DNA of 64,000 bases from Aureliella helgolandensis (lineage in GTDB: Bacteria; Planctomycetota; Planctomycetia; Pirellulales; Pirellulaceae). This document shows, one piece after another, positions 17,664 through 26,437 of the stretch (the first letter of the stretch is position 1; each line of letters starts with the position of its first letter). The stretch spans positions 2,480,001-2,544,000 of the forward strand of contig NZ_CP036298.1 in the NCBI RefSeq assembly GCF_007752135.1. Direction: 5' to 3'. The translations under genes and the position numbers were made by a program. Under the pieces are notes generated by a model, which was not told the DNA's origin, searched no databases, and was given only the letters and a program-made list of their open reading frames with translations.

Positions 17664-18578
17664 TTAAAACAGTGCTTGGATCTTTCCAAATCCGCCACCT
17701 TGCATGATGAGAAAGGCTCCAAAGCTGATGATGGCTACCGCCATCATCATGGCTTTGACTGGCGCCTTGTTGTCGGTCCAGTTCATAATCCCGTAAATGG
17801 TGGAATAGAGAAATGGGAGGAAGAAGCAGGCGAGCGCTTGCACGACACTCCTTCCAAACGCAAATGCGCAGATGCTCAAGTGCGCGAACAAGAGGATGGA
17901 GGCTCCCGTTATACCCGCGGTAATTCCCAGAGTTGCAAAGACTGGCAATCGTTGGATTTTGCCGATGAAGGTTGTATCCGAAGCCGGTTCGCCAAAAACT
18001 CCATCGACGATAATCACGCCAGCGGCGCACAGGGTGATCGCTCCGATCAAGAAGGACATCAATACCCACCACGGCATTTGCGCTTTGTCGCGCCGACTAT
18101 CCATGGCGGAGTTGCGAATCATGTTGTCCGAGGCGAGTTGCAAATGCTCATTGGTGAACTCGGGGCCTTTCACTTCGGCCAAGTCGTAGCCAGAGACTTT
18201 TTCACCCGTTTCGAGATTTGTGCCACAGGCCGTGCAGACCACGGTGCCAGGTTTTATTTCAGCCGAGCAGTTGCTGCAGCGAGGTCCTCGTTTTTCCACA
18301 AGTCCCGCGTCATCGAACAGTGAATCGAGCAATCCGGCCGGGGCGGCAATGGGCTTGGAGCTGGCCGCGGGACGGCTGGCTGGTTTGCCTGCGGGCGGTT
18401 TACTTGCAGGGCGAGCAGCCGGCGAGCCCGACGCCGTCTTGGCGGCACCGGCTGTCTGCGATTTAGGTACGGGGACCTTCAGCGAGGTCTTGCATTTAGG
18501 GCATTTACCCTGTTTCCCGGCCATTGCGTCCGGAACACTGAGGATTTGACCACAATTGCATTTGAATTTGATCGGCAT
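17664..18578 (-). CDS. Zinc-ribbon membrane protein
   Basis: A 304-residue protein. An N-terminal zinc ribbon (C7, C9, C26, C29 in FKCNCGQ...KCPKCKTSLKVP) is followed by an Ala/Pro/Lys-rich linker (about 38-80), a second CxxC pair set (CSNCSAEI and CTACGTNLETGE, about 98-120) and four to five transmembrane helices in the C-terminal half. The planctomycete-type 'KFxCxCGxxLxVPDxxAGKxxKCPxC' ribbon is common in this phylum and of unknown function. The soluble ribbons would face the cytoplasm. It is upstream of the DUF4013 gene on the same strand and probably forms a two-gene unit with it. Confidence 0.75.
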   Translation of the reverse strand: MPIKFKCNCGQILSVPDAMAGKQGKCPKCKTSLKVPVPKSQTAGAAKTASGSPAARPASKPPAGKPASRPAASSKPIAAPAGLLDSLFDDAGLVEKRGPRCSNCSAEIKPGTVVCTACGTNLETGEKVSGYDLAEVKGPEFTNEHLQLASDNMIRNSAMDSRRDKAQMPWWVLMSFLIGAITLCAAGVIIVDGVFGEPASDTTFIGKIQRLPVFATLGITAGITGASILLFAHLSICAFAFGRSVVQALACFFLPFLYSTIYGIMNWTDNKAPVKAMMMAVAIISFGAFLIMQGGGFGKIQALF

Positions 18579-18778
18579 CTTGAGGTTGTCCCAAAGCTGG
18601 CAGCGGGTCGGCAGGTAACGTCCCTATTTTGCTTTCCCAGGTAACTTTTCACAACATCCGTCTGGAGTGGAGCTGTTTCTTTCCCTTCGAAAAGCCATTC
18701 GGATTATGTGGATTGTTGGGAAGCACACGAGAGTTGGTGCCATTCGCTCGAATTACGGGGGTGGTTTAGCGCAACCGA

Positions 18779-20152
18779 TTAGGGGCGGGGCAGGAGATCC
18801 ATTGTAGCAGTCGCCATGGTCAGGATTCCAACTTTCAACGCCTCCTGCGGGTCTGGAAAGAAGTTGGGAGAGTGCAATGAAGGGGGATTTACCCCGAGTG
18901 ATTCGTATCTCGACAAGCGTTCCGGCGAGATGACCCCTAAGCGATACATGACGATGGGGACCCCTGCCAAACCATACTGGCTAAAATCCTCTCCCCCCAT
19001 TACTGGAGGCATGGGAAGGACGTTTGAGGAGCCGAGTACCTTTCGAAAACTCTCCGAGACGAGGCTAGTCAACGCGGCATCGTTTTCTAGGGCTGGTGTG
19101 CCTTCGGATTGAGTGATCTCCGGCGGTGGAGCGGCGAAGCTCTCCGCAACCGCCAACGCCTTGCGTTTGATGGCAGACAGGAGTTGTTGGCGAACTTCGG
19201 CAGAGTAGCTGCGTACGGTGAGTTGAAGGTGGCAGCGGTCGCCGATGATATTGTGTTTCGTGCCACCATGGATGGAGCCGACGGTTACGACCGCTGGTTC
19301 GCTGGGCTTGATTTCGCGGGAGACGATAGTTTGCAAGTCCATGACCAGCTGGGCTGCTTGGACAATGGGGTCAATCGTGGACTCGGGGGCCGAGCCATGC
19401 CCACCGCGGCCGTGCACCACGATATCGACGGAGTCGACGTTGGCGAGTGAAAAACCAGGGCTAAGGGCGACCGTTCCGGCGGCGCCCGCTGCATCGCAAT
19501 GGAGGGCGAGGGCGAAATCTGGTTTGGGGAAGTGTTCGAACAAACCCGCTTCGAGCATCGCTCGCGCTCCGGCGCCACGCTCCTCTGCGGGCTGCCCCAC
19601 CAACATGAGAGTGCCCGACCACGCTTGGCGGTGCGACCCCAGGAATCTGGCGACGCCGATGAGGTTCGTCATGTGGATATCATGCCCGCAGGCATGCATC
19701 ACGCCAGTGGTGGCTCCACTCTCGGTCGTGACGGTGGCCTGGGATGCATAGGCTAGACCAGTCACTTCGGTGACGGGCAGGGCGTCCAAATCGGTTCGCA
19801 GCATGACCGTGGAACCAGGGCCGTTTCGCAGAATGGCCACGACACCTGTGCCTCCGAATTGCTCGGTTACTTCAAAACCGGCTTCCCGCCACGCTTGGGC
19901 AACGTACTTGGCGGTGGCGATCTCTTGGAATGAGACTTCGGGATTCCTGTGCAAGTGGTAGTAGGTCTCCAGAAGACTCGGAAGTTGGTCCTGAATCCAA
20001 TTCTGTGTCGGCTCAACGAATCTCTCGTTAACTTGGGCTTGGGATGTGGTCGATATGCAACTGATGCAGGCCAAGATGAAGAGGGGGACCCTGTGTAGGC
20101 TGGATAAGTTGGAGAGACGATCTAGACTGTTGGGACGCTCGGGTGGGCTCAT
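18779..20152 (-). CDS. M20-family amidohydrolase/peptidase, secreted
   Basis: A metallo-hydrolase of about 457 residues resembling hippurate hydrolase and N-acyl-amino-acid amidohydrolases. The core starts with ETYYHLHRNPEVSFQE, the classic M20D entry. Metal-binding residues are seen in MHACGHDIHMT, then GQPAEERGAGARAML (the catalytic Glu pair) and HGRGGHGSAPEST, ending with PPVMGGEDFSQY. A hydrophobic segment (RVPLFILACISCISTTSQAQ) before the domain suggests export or a lipoprotein-like anchor. The ATG at 20152 is chosen; a TTG at 20218 extends the frame and neither has a clear ribosome-binding site. It is divergent from the epimerase gene. The physiological substrate is unknown. Confidence 0.88.
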   Translation of the reverse strand: MSPPERPNSLDRLSNLSSLHRVPLFILACISCISTTSQAQVNERFVEPTQNWIQDQLPSLLETYYHLHRNPEVSFQEIATAKYVAQAWREAGFEVTEQFGGTGVVAILRNGPGSTVMLRTDLDALPVTEVTGLAYASQATVTTESGATTGVMHACGHDIHMTNLIGVARFLGSHRQAWSGTLMLVGQPAEERGAGARAMLEAGLFEHFPKPDFALALHCDAAGAAGTVALSPGFSLANVDSVDIVVHGRGGHGSAPESTIDPIVQAAQLVMDLQTIVSREIKPSEPAVVTVGSIHGGTKHNIIGDRCHLQLTVRSYSAEVRQQLLSAIKRKALAVAESFAAPPPEITQSEGTPALENDAALTSLVSESFRKVLGSSNVLPMPPVMGGEDFSQYGLAGVPIVMYRLGVISPERLSRYESLGVNPPSLHSPNFFPDPQEALKVGILTMATATMDLLPRP

Positions 20153-20236
20153 GTTCGGGCTCAATTTTTCGGACTCAATTGCGGTGGAACAAGCTGATGT
20201 TTTCAGCTCAATGCTCAAGGTTCAGGAGGATAGCTA

Positions 20237-21214
20237 GTGATTTTTGTAACGGGCGGCACTGGATTGCTAGGAAACAATATAGTGCGAGAACTCTGTCAGC
20301 GTGGACTGCCGGTCCGGGCACTGGTGAGAAAGGGCTCGGACATGCGCCCCTTGGCCGGCCTCGACGTGGAGTTGATCGAGGGGGAGTTGGCTGATCGGGA
20401 GCAGTTGCAGCGTGGGATTGAAGGGTGCAACGCAGCGATTCATTGCGCGGCGTACATCCATTTGGGTTGGAAGAATCTGGAGAAGTCGCGGCAAATTAAC
20501 GTCGAGGGAACGAGGGGCGTAGCGGAGGTTTGTGCGGCGCAAGGGGCGCGATTGTTGCACGTTTCCAGTGTCGACGCCCTGCCCACGGCTTGCGATGCGG
20601 AGCATCCCATCGACGAAAGCGGGGAGCGAGGTGTCCCCAACACCCCCTGCTCGTACGTTATCAGCAAGCGGGAGTCGGAGGCGATGGTGGACGCCTACGT
20701 GCGAGAAAAAGACTTGGATGCCGTCATCTTTCAACCTGGATTCATGTTGGGCCCTCATGACTGGAAGCCCTCGAGTGGCAAAATGATTCAGGAGGTGGCA
20801 AGACTCAAGCTAGTGGCGGCCCCACCGGGTGGTTGCAGTGTTTGTGACGTGCGAGATGTTGCCAATGCGATTGTCGACGGCATCGGCTTAGCCAGGAAGG
20901 GAGAGCATTATATCCTAGGCGGGGCGAATATGACCTACCAGGCACTATGGCATCTAATGCGGGAAGCGGTGGGGCGACCGACCAAGGTTTATCGCTTAGG
21001 GCCATCCTTGCGTTGGTTCGCTCGAGCGGTTGACATAGGGCTGGGCATCCTGCCGGTGCGAGAAGGTGACGTCAACGGAGCGTCCATCGCTATGGGATGC
21101 TTGTTTCACTACTACGATTCCAGCAAGGCTGCGCGGGAGTTGAACTACCACAGCCGAGAACCGCAGGTCTCGCTCAACGATGCTTGGCAGTGGATGGCTG
21201 AGCAGCGTTCGTAG
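20237..21214 (+). CDS. NAD(P)-dependent epimerase/dehydratase (extended SDR)
   Basis: A 325-residue short-chain dehydrogenase/reductase. The N-terminal nucleotide-binding loop is VTGGTGLLGNNIVREL, the mid-region has CAAYIHLGWKN and HVSSVDALP, and the catalytic Tyr-Lys pair is in SYVISKRESE. Overall it resembles dihydroflavonol-reductase/HpnA-like extended SDRs that act on sugar or isoprenoid ketones. The GTG start at 20237 is fixed by a strong CAGGAGGA site six bases upstream. It runs divergently from the M20 hydrolase; the bases between the two genes are few, so they share a promoter region. The substrate is not known. Confidence 0.85.
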   Translation: MIFVTGGTGLLGNNIVRELCQRGLPVRALVRKGSDMRPLAGLDVELIEGELADREQLQRGIEGCNAAIHCAAYIHLGWKNLEKSRQINVEGTRGVAEVCAAQGARLLHVSSVDALPTACDAEHPIDESGERGVPNTPCSYVISKRESEAMVDAYVREKDLDAVIFQPGFMLGPHDWKPSSGKMIQEVARLKLVAAPPGGCSVCDVRDVANAIVDGIGLARKGEHYILGGANMTYQALWHLMREAVGRPTKVYRLGPSLRWFARAVDIGLGILPVREGDVNGASIAMGCLFHYYDSSKAARELNYHSREPQVSLNDAWQWMAEQRS

Positions 21215-21277
21215 ATTCCCGAGTTGGACTCCTCAGTGGAGTCGATGGGGCGGCGGGCCGCATGTCCGTCCCCTGCA

Positions 21278-21307
21278 GCCAATCGTTCTCCGAGGAGAAC
21301 GATTGGC
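21278..21307. terminator. Hairpin between convergent genes, possible bidirectional terminator
   Basis: A perfect 14-bp stem (21278-21291 with 21294-21307) with a tiny loop lies between the ends of the plus-strand epimerase gene and the minus-strand SEC-C gene. Its symmetry and place suggest a shared terminator, but neither side has a U-tract, so it may act through Rho or simply block read-through. Confidence 0.5.
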
Positions 21308-21350
21308 CCACGGTCGGTCACTGGAGCGGCTTGCAAGACCGGAGCTTTCG

Positions 21351-23489
21351 TTAGCTGGGCAGCCAAAGTTTCGATTCACCCGCAGCTGGGGACTGTGTTG
21401 GCTCGGCTTCGCCCCGCGTCGCGGAACGCGAGATTCCATTCTGGAGCAGCCGGCTGGTCAGATCCATGCCTGGGGTGCCACCGCCCATGGAAGCGGGGCC
21501 CTCGCCCATGGGGCCCTGCCCCTGGGCCTTCATCAGGTACTGCATAAAGCTGAAAAGGTAGGGATCCGACGGGTACTTTTGCATCGCTGCTGAAAATTCA
21601 GCCTGCGCGTCGTCCATTCGACCGGCAGAGTGCAACATGCTGACGAGATTGATTACGGCTCGCCCGGTTTCTGCCCCGGCGGCTTCGAGGGCGGCGATCA
21701 ATCCGCGAGACTTCTCGATCTTGCCTTCGAGCGTAGGCTCGACGGCGATGAAGCCTGAGTAGGCAGCCACGCGCAAGCGAGGGTCGAGCCGCGATGGATC
21801 GCGGGCCAGCAAATTCTTGGATGCATTGTAGTAGGCTCGCGAAGCGCCATAATTCATGGTCGCAAACAGCAGGCTGCTAATTTGCTCATCGTTGAGCTCA
21901 TCGATCGGCAGGCGATCAAGGTCCAGGATCTGTGTTACGCGAAGATTATCTTCACTCAAGTCACAGGCTGGAGCTGGGCGTTGAATTCCCAGTTCCTGAT
22001 AAATGCCTTGCACGGTCCCGTCATTGAGAATCAGCCCCTGGGCACCTTCGAGGTGATACAGCAGGCCCATCAATGGTTGGCGTTTCGATTCGTCCTTGGC
22101 AGCCTCTCGCGGCGAGAGGTTTCCGAGTACAGGAAACGGCAGCGCCAAGAAGTCTTCCTGGAGAGCTTGGCTGGATTCATCGAGGTTGGGGGGCTCTTGT
22201 TGCGTGCCTGCAATCCAGCGGGGCCGCTGCAAGTAGTCGAGGTACGTGCAATCGGCTGGAATCTGTTTTTCCATCTCGCGAATGGGCTGGATTATCGCGA
22301 GCAAGTCATCGACGATTTTTCCGTAGTTCGATTGACGATGCGCGGTGATGTAGACGCGCGCCGGTTTGTCCGTTTGCTTTCCGAACAGAACGACGGTGGC
22401 TACGGTGCTCGCAATTTCCCGTTGTGTGTCTTCGCCACCTCTCAGAGGCTTATCGAAGATGTTGTAAATGCGTTTCGCCGGAACTTCATCTTCCACGATG
22501 CTCGCGTAGAAATGCCGGGCCGTTTCGAAGTGCTCGCCCGTGTAGCAGTAGGCAGCTGCATTGTCGGCAAGTACTTCCGAAATTCGGTCGTCAGAATCGA
22601 CTTCATAGTAGTGGCTGAAGAGTTCGACATTTAGCGAAGTCCGCTTCGGTTCGATCTCAAAGCCGAGGGCTGTGAAGTAGTAACGCTCTTCCGCGCTGAT
22701 GTCGGGATGATTGGCAAGTTTCAGGCAGGTCGCATGCGCGCCGGATTGGTCGAGCTGAGCTAACTGAGCGCGCAACAGGTGGCTCAAGGGACCAGGTGCA
22801 TCGGGAAAATCTCGCAGAATGGAGCGAAGCTTAGCCTCCCCCTGGGCAAAGCGGAAGCTGCGGGTCAGGGAATGGACTTCGGCCAACCGTTCCTTCCAGC
22901 CAGCATCTGCTGGGTCGGCCAGGATGAGCGTCGACGCTTTCGCCAGCAGGTTTAGGGCAGGATCCAACAGCGGCGAATCTTCTTGTGGCCCTTTTTCTGC
23001 GAGTAGACCCGCTAGCAAGCTTGCCCAGTAGCCTGAGAGCGACGGCTTTTCCACGGCAACCAAGCGTTGCAAAAGATAGCGGACCGCGAGCAGAGTGAGT
23101 GGCGGCAAGCCCTCGCGCGCTTCGGAAATGCCCTCCAAGAGATAGCGTGCGGTGACCTCGGGTGGTTCCTCTTCCATCGAGGATAGGACCGACTTCATGA
23201 TCAATGCGAGTGGATTGTCGGGCTTCAGCTTGAGGAAACGATTGGCCGTGTCATGAAACGCGGGCAGGTCTTGCTGAGCTAGAACCAGCTCTCCCTTGAG
23301 TGCTAAGAGCCAGGCCGTGTTGGGGGTTTTGCTGAGTTGTTTGTTGATGCGCTCAATGGCGGCAACTTCTTGTTCGCCATCCATGAGCTTGATGATTTTC
23401 TCTAGCTCCTGGAGGTTGTCGACACACTTGCAGAACTTGAGCTTCTTTCCGCTTCCGCATGGGCATGGAGCGTAGTGATCTAAGGCCAT
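21351..23489 (-). CDS. SEC-C zinc-binding protein with TPR-like helical region
   Basis: A 712-residue cytoplasmic protein that opens with a SEC-C motif (C9, C11, C20, C22 in APCPCGSGKKLKFCKC), the small zinc-binding module found at the SecA C-terminus and in other proteins binding SecB or ribosomes. The rest is alpha-helical and TPR-like, for example TAWLLALKGELVLAQQDLP and DNPLALIMKSVLSSMEEEP, and ends in a Gly/Met/Pro-rich tail. Known SEC-C proteins with such long helical tails in planctomycetes have no assigned function; a role as an adaptor for protein export or quality control is a guess. The start ATG at 23489 places the zinc motif at the very N-terminus, as in the family. Confidence 0.75.
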   Translation of the reverse strand: MALDHYAPCPCGSGKKLKFCKCVDNLQELEKIIKLMDGEQEVAAIERINKQLSKTPNTAWLLALKGELVLAQQDLPAFHDTANRFLKLKPDNPLALIMKSVLSSMEEEPPEVTARYLLEGISEAREGLPPLTLLAVRYLLQRLVAVEKPSLSGYWASLLAGLLAEKGPQEDSPLLDPALNLLAKASTLILADPADAGWKERLAEVHSLTRSFRFAQGEAKLRSILRDFPDAPGPLSHLLRAQLAQLDQSGAHATCLKLANHPDISAEERYYFTALGFEIEPKRTSLNVELFSHYYEVDSDDRISEVLADNAAAYCYTGEHFETARHFYASIVEDEVPAKRIYNIFDKPLRGGEDTQREIASTVATVVLFGKQTDKPARVYITAHRQSNYGKIVDDLLAIIQPIREMEKQIPADCTYLDYLQRPRWIAGTQQEPPNLDESSQALQEDFLALPFPVLGNLSPREAAKDESKRQPLMGLLYHLEGAQGLILNDGTVQGIYQELGIQRPAPACDLSEDNLRVTQILDLDRLPIDELNDEQISSLLFATMNYGASRAYYNASKNLLARDPSRLDPRLRVAAYSGFIAVEPTLEGKIEKSRGLIAALEAAGAETGRAVINLVSMLHSAGRMDDAQAEFSAAMQKYPSDPYLFSFMQYLMKAQGQGPMGEGPASMGGGTPGMDLTSRLLQNGISRSATRGEAEPTQSPAAGESKLWLPS

Positions 23490-24032
23490 GATATCCGTTT
23501 CTTTCGGTGAACACTGTACATTTTCAATACAGTACTTTTACACGATACTGTTAGGAGTGAATTGGTGAGCCGCGCGCCCCTCGATCGGAAAGGGGGCGAT
23601 CGCGCAATTAGCACCTTGATGGTTAGGGTGGCGATGCAGCACTGGCGGCTTCTTGGAGTTGTGGGAACCACTGAGATTGCAGCACTGAGTTTGCAGCACG
23701 AAATCCGTTCTTGCTTCCTTGGAACTGATTTCATCAGTAGCCCGTCGTGAGTACGAACTGCGAGACGAGGGCTCGCGGGCGCTCTTGGGTATTCCAAACG
23801 CAACATTCTATCAGAGTTACTTAGCGGTGGCGACGGGAAACACCTGCCGTTCCCGTCACTTGTAGAATCTGCAACAATCGCGTTAGGGAGCCCTCGTTGA
23901 ACCCTGTAGGTGCCGCCGACAAAAAACAGGGCATCGCGAGGGGCACCCTGGGCATCGCAACCGGGACGCATCGTAGAGCCTGGGCCTCGTGAGTCCTGTG
24001 ACGACAATCCTATCCTCTGTAGGTACTTTGCT
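23490..24032. other. Divergent intergenic region
   Basis: About 540 bp between the minus-strand SEC-C gene and the plus-strand lgt. Several short open frames exist, none convincing. The stretch contains related short words around 23510-23560 (ACTGTA, TACAGTA, ATACTGTT) that hint at an operator but are too degenerate to call. The true lgt start lies at its end. Confidence 0.4.
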
Positions 24033-25292
24033 TTGCGTAGCACACTTTTTTATGTTCCCCATGAAATCGCAGGTTTTCCCCTGTTTGGTGTGGGGCTGCT
24101 CTTGGGATGCTTAGTGCTTGCGTGCCTGGCTTGGATCGCTTGGAGGTTGGCAACGAAAACGCCCATCGCCGAGCTGTTATCCGCCCTGCCTGTCTGGTGC
24201 GTGGCTGCTGCCATCATCGCCTTTGTACTACCAAGTATCGAGCAGGTGACCGGAACGGGGGAACCGATTGGCTTGCCCATCCGTGGGTATGGCGTGATGG
24301 TTCTGCTGGGCTTCCTGTCAGGAATCGCCATTTCCGTGTACCGAGGCCGGCAAATTGGACTACCAGATGATACCGTAATTGGCCTGGGGTTCCTCATGAT
24401 GCTTGGAGGTGTGCTGGGAGCACGTATTTTTTATGTGGTGCAAAAGTGGCAGGAATTCGAAGGTGAAGGGCTAGCAAAGCTGGCAGAGGCCTTCAAGTTG
24501 ACCGAGGGAGGGTTGGTAATCTACGGTGGGGTCATTGGTGGCTTAGTTGCCGGTGCCTTCTATTGCTATCGCCATCGATTGTATGTGCCGGCCGTGGCTG
24601 ACTTGGTAGCCCCTGGCTTCCTCCTAGGACTCTCCTTTGGCCGGGTGGGCTGCCTCTTGCATGGATGCTGTTTTGGGGGGATTTGCACCGCGGATCTACC
24701 GCGTATCCCATTTCCCCAAGGTAGCGGGCCCTACCAAATGCAATTGCTGGACGGAAGCGTGCTGGGGATTGAATTTGCGCAGACTCGACATCCGCCAGGC
24801 CGGGTAGACCACGTTGCAACCGACAGCGCCGCCGCGCAGGCTGGAGTGAAAGCGGGAGATTGGGTCGACGGTATCCTCTTGAGTGAAATGGAGCCCACGC
24901 CAGAACGTGACCCAGCCTTGCCACCGCCTTTGATGACGCAGATCGAATTGCCTGGCAAGCATCTGAGGATTGCCAGTGAGGCCACTCCCGACTGGAGTCT
25001 GCCATTGCATCCCACGCAGATCTATGCCTCGTTGAACGCGTTGCTGCTGTGCCTGTTGATTTGGCATCTGCAGCCCCTTCCCAGTCGAGACGGCGTCGCA
25101 TTCTGCATCGCTATTTTGCTCTACGCGCTGTCGCGATTTTTGCTGGAGTGGGTCCGCAGCGATGAGGCTGGGCAGCTAGGGACGAGCTTGACGATCTCTC
25201 AATGGGTTTCGCTCGCCACCGCTTGCTTGGCTACGGTGGGATTGATCTTGCTGTTTAGATCCCCTCGCAAGAGGGTGTTCGTGTGGCGTTGA
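24033..25292 (+). CDS. lgt: Prolipoprotein diacylglyceryl transferase with embedded PDZ-like domain
   Basis: Transfers diacylglycerol from phosphatidylglycerol to the lipobox Cys of prelipoproteins at the inner membrane. About seven hydrophobic segments are seen; the catalytic signature is FGRVGCLLHGCCFGG (about residues 202-216), with LPLHPTQIYASLNALLL (about 323-340) and RFLLEWVRSDEAG (about 368-380) as later landmarks. Between them lies an insert of about 100 residues not found in the E. coli enzyme: VDHVATDSAAAQAGVKAGD and the VDGILL that follows have the core of a PDZ domain. At about 419 residues it exceeds the usual 260-300. The TTG at 24033, with AGGT upstream, is preferred because RSTLFYVPHEIAG matches the family start; the frame is open further upstream to 23910. 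Confidence 0.85.
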   Translation: MRSTLFYVPHEIAGFPLFGVGLLLGCLVLACLAWIAWRLATKTPIAELLSALPVWCVAAAIIAFVLPSIEQVTGTGEPIGLPIRGYGVMVLLGFLSGIAISVYRGRQIGLPDDTVIGLGFLMMLGGVLGARIFYVVQKWQEFEGEGLAKLAEAFKLTEGGLVIYGGVIGGLVAGAFYCYRHRLYVPAVADLVAPGFLLGLSFGRVGCLLHGCCFGGICTADLPRIPFPQGSGPYQMQLLDGSVLGIEFAQTRHPPGRVDHVATDSAAAQAGVKAGDWVDGILLSEMEPTPERDPALPPPLMTQIELPGKHLRIASEATPDWSLPLHPTQIYASLNALLLCLLIWHLQPLPSRDGVAFCIAILLYALSRFLLEWVRSDEAGQLGTSLTISQWVSLATACLATVGLILLFRSPRKRVFVWR

Positions 25293-25298
25293 ATGGAG

Positions 25299-25337
25299 GG
25301 CTTTTCCGATTATCCCGTTCTTAACGGGGGAAAAGCC
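25299..25337 (+). terminator. Candidate hairpin after lgt
   Basis: Nested stem: an outer 9-bp arm (25299-25307 with 25329-25337) and an inner 6-bp arm (25314-25319 with 25323-25328) with a six-base bulge on the left. It starts seven bases after the lgt stop. There is no U-run after it, so it may be an attenuator, mRNA stabiliser or weak terminator. Confidence 0.4.
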
Positions 25338-25518
25338 GACCAGAACTGTGTGATTCCTGCGGTTGGGTTTGCCATCGGCCAAATATCCGCTGTTATGCCC
25401 CAGAAGGGGGTGTTTTGTTCTGGCTCTCACCGGTAGATTGATTGACGTTGTTAGGAGGTCATTCCTGCAATCTCCCTCCTTAATCATCAAGTTACTCGTA
25501 GAGAGAAACCCCATATCG

Positions 25519-26295
25519 ATGTGTCTACTGGCTGTTCTCTACCGTCTCGTTCCAGAGAGCCCGATTCTAGTTGCTGCAAATAGGGAAGAGTACTACGACC
25601 GACCATCACAACCACCGTCAATTCAATCTGGTAAACCTCGAGTGTTGTGTGGCTTAGACCAACGCGCTGGTGGAACCTGGTTAGGTGTTAATCAACACGG
25701 CATGTTTGTCGGAGTTAGTAGTCGGCGTGGAAACACCGATCCACTGGGCGCGAGAAGTCGCGGTCTATTGGCTCGCGAAGTTCTTCGCACTGGCAACGCT
25801 CGCAAGGGTGTCGACAAAGCGATGGAGGAATTAATGACTCATCGCTATGAAGGTTTGAACCTAATCGTGTGCGATGCGGAGAGTGGTTGGGTAGTCCATG
25901 CTGATCAAGAGCCTGACGTTGTTCCACTCGAAGAAGGGTTGAACATAATCGGCAATCAAAATGTTAATGATCCGACGGATGAGCGTGTTCAGTTGGCCCA
26001 TCGCCTGCTTACGCTACAACTGTTGGATTCACCTGTGAAGTTTTTGGCGGTTGCCAGCAAAGTCTTTGCTCGCAGTCCGACGCCGCAAGGCCGTCCCACG
26101 ATGGTTTCACGCGGAAGCGACTATGGGACGATCAGCAGTAGTTTGATTGCCCTGAGTCCGAAGCCGCGCGATGCGATTTTTCAGTTCTCGGCAGGTGCGC
26201 CAGATCAGGCGAAATACGAAGATTATTCACCCATGTTGCGAGACATACTCAGTCGAGGATTGCGTGAAGCGCGGTCCAAGACAAAGGTCAACTGA
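25519..26295 (+). CDS. NRDE-domain protein (TANGO2 family)
   Basis: A 258-residue protein of the NRDE (DUF833/TANGO2) family. The N-terminus MCLLAVLYRLVPESPILVAANREEYYDRPS carries the conserved Cys at position 2 and the NRDE-type box (here NREE). Following this GGTWLGVNQHGMFVGVSSRRG is the second conserved block of the family. Eukaryotic relatives are linked to heme or lipid handling; the bacterial role is unclear. The ATG at 25519 was chosen because it yields the family N-terminus with Cys2; the frame extends upstream to 25363 without relevant similarity. A strong intrinsic terminator follows, so the transcript probably ends here. Confidence 0.82.
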   Translation: MCLLAVLYRLVPESPILVAANREEYYDRPSQPPSIQSGKPRVLCGLDQRAGGTWLGVNQHGMFVGVSSRRGNTDPLGARSRGLLAREVLRTGNARKGVDKAMEELMTHRYEGLNLIVCDAESGWVVHADQEPDVVPLEEGLNIIGNQNVNDPTDERVQLAHRLLTLQLLDSPVKFLAVASKVFARSPTPQGRPTMVSRGSDYGTISSSLIALSPKPRDAIFQFSAGAPDQAKYEDYSPMLRDILSRGLREARSKTKVN

Positions 26296-26323
26296 GTTTT
26301 TCCGTAGCAGGACTAATATTTCA

Positions 26324-26361
26324 ACACTCGGGGCAATCAGATTGCCTCGAGTGTTTTTTTT
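26324..26361 (+). terminator. Rho-independent terminator after the NRDE gene
   Basis: A near-perfect inverted repeat of 15 bases (26324-26338 with 26340-26354, one mismatch) is followed by eight thymines (26354-26361). It lies 28 bp after the stop codon. This is the clearest intrinsic terminator in the window. Confidence 0.88.
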
Positions 26362-26437
26362 GTGGGGCAGTTTTTTGGGGGGGCAGAGCGAATGCCACCC
26401 TGGCAGAGAGGGGAAGCTGTGCTAGTGGCCGGCGCTG

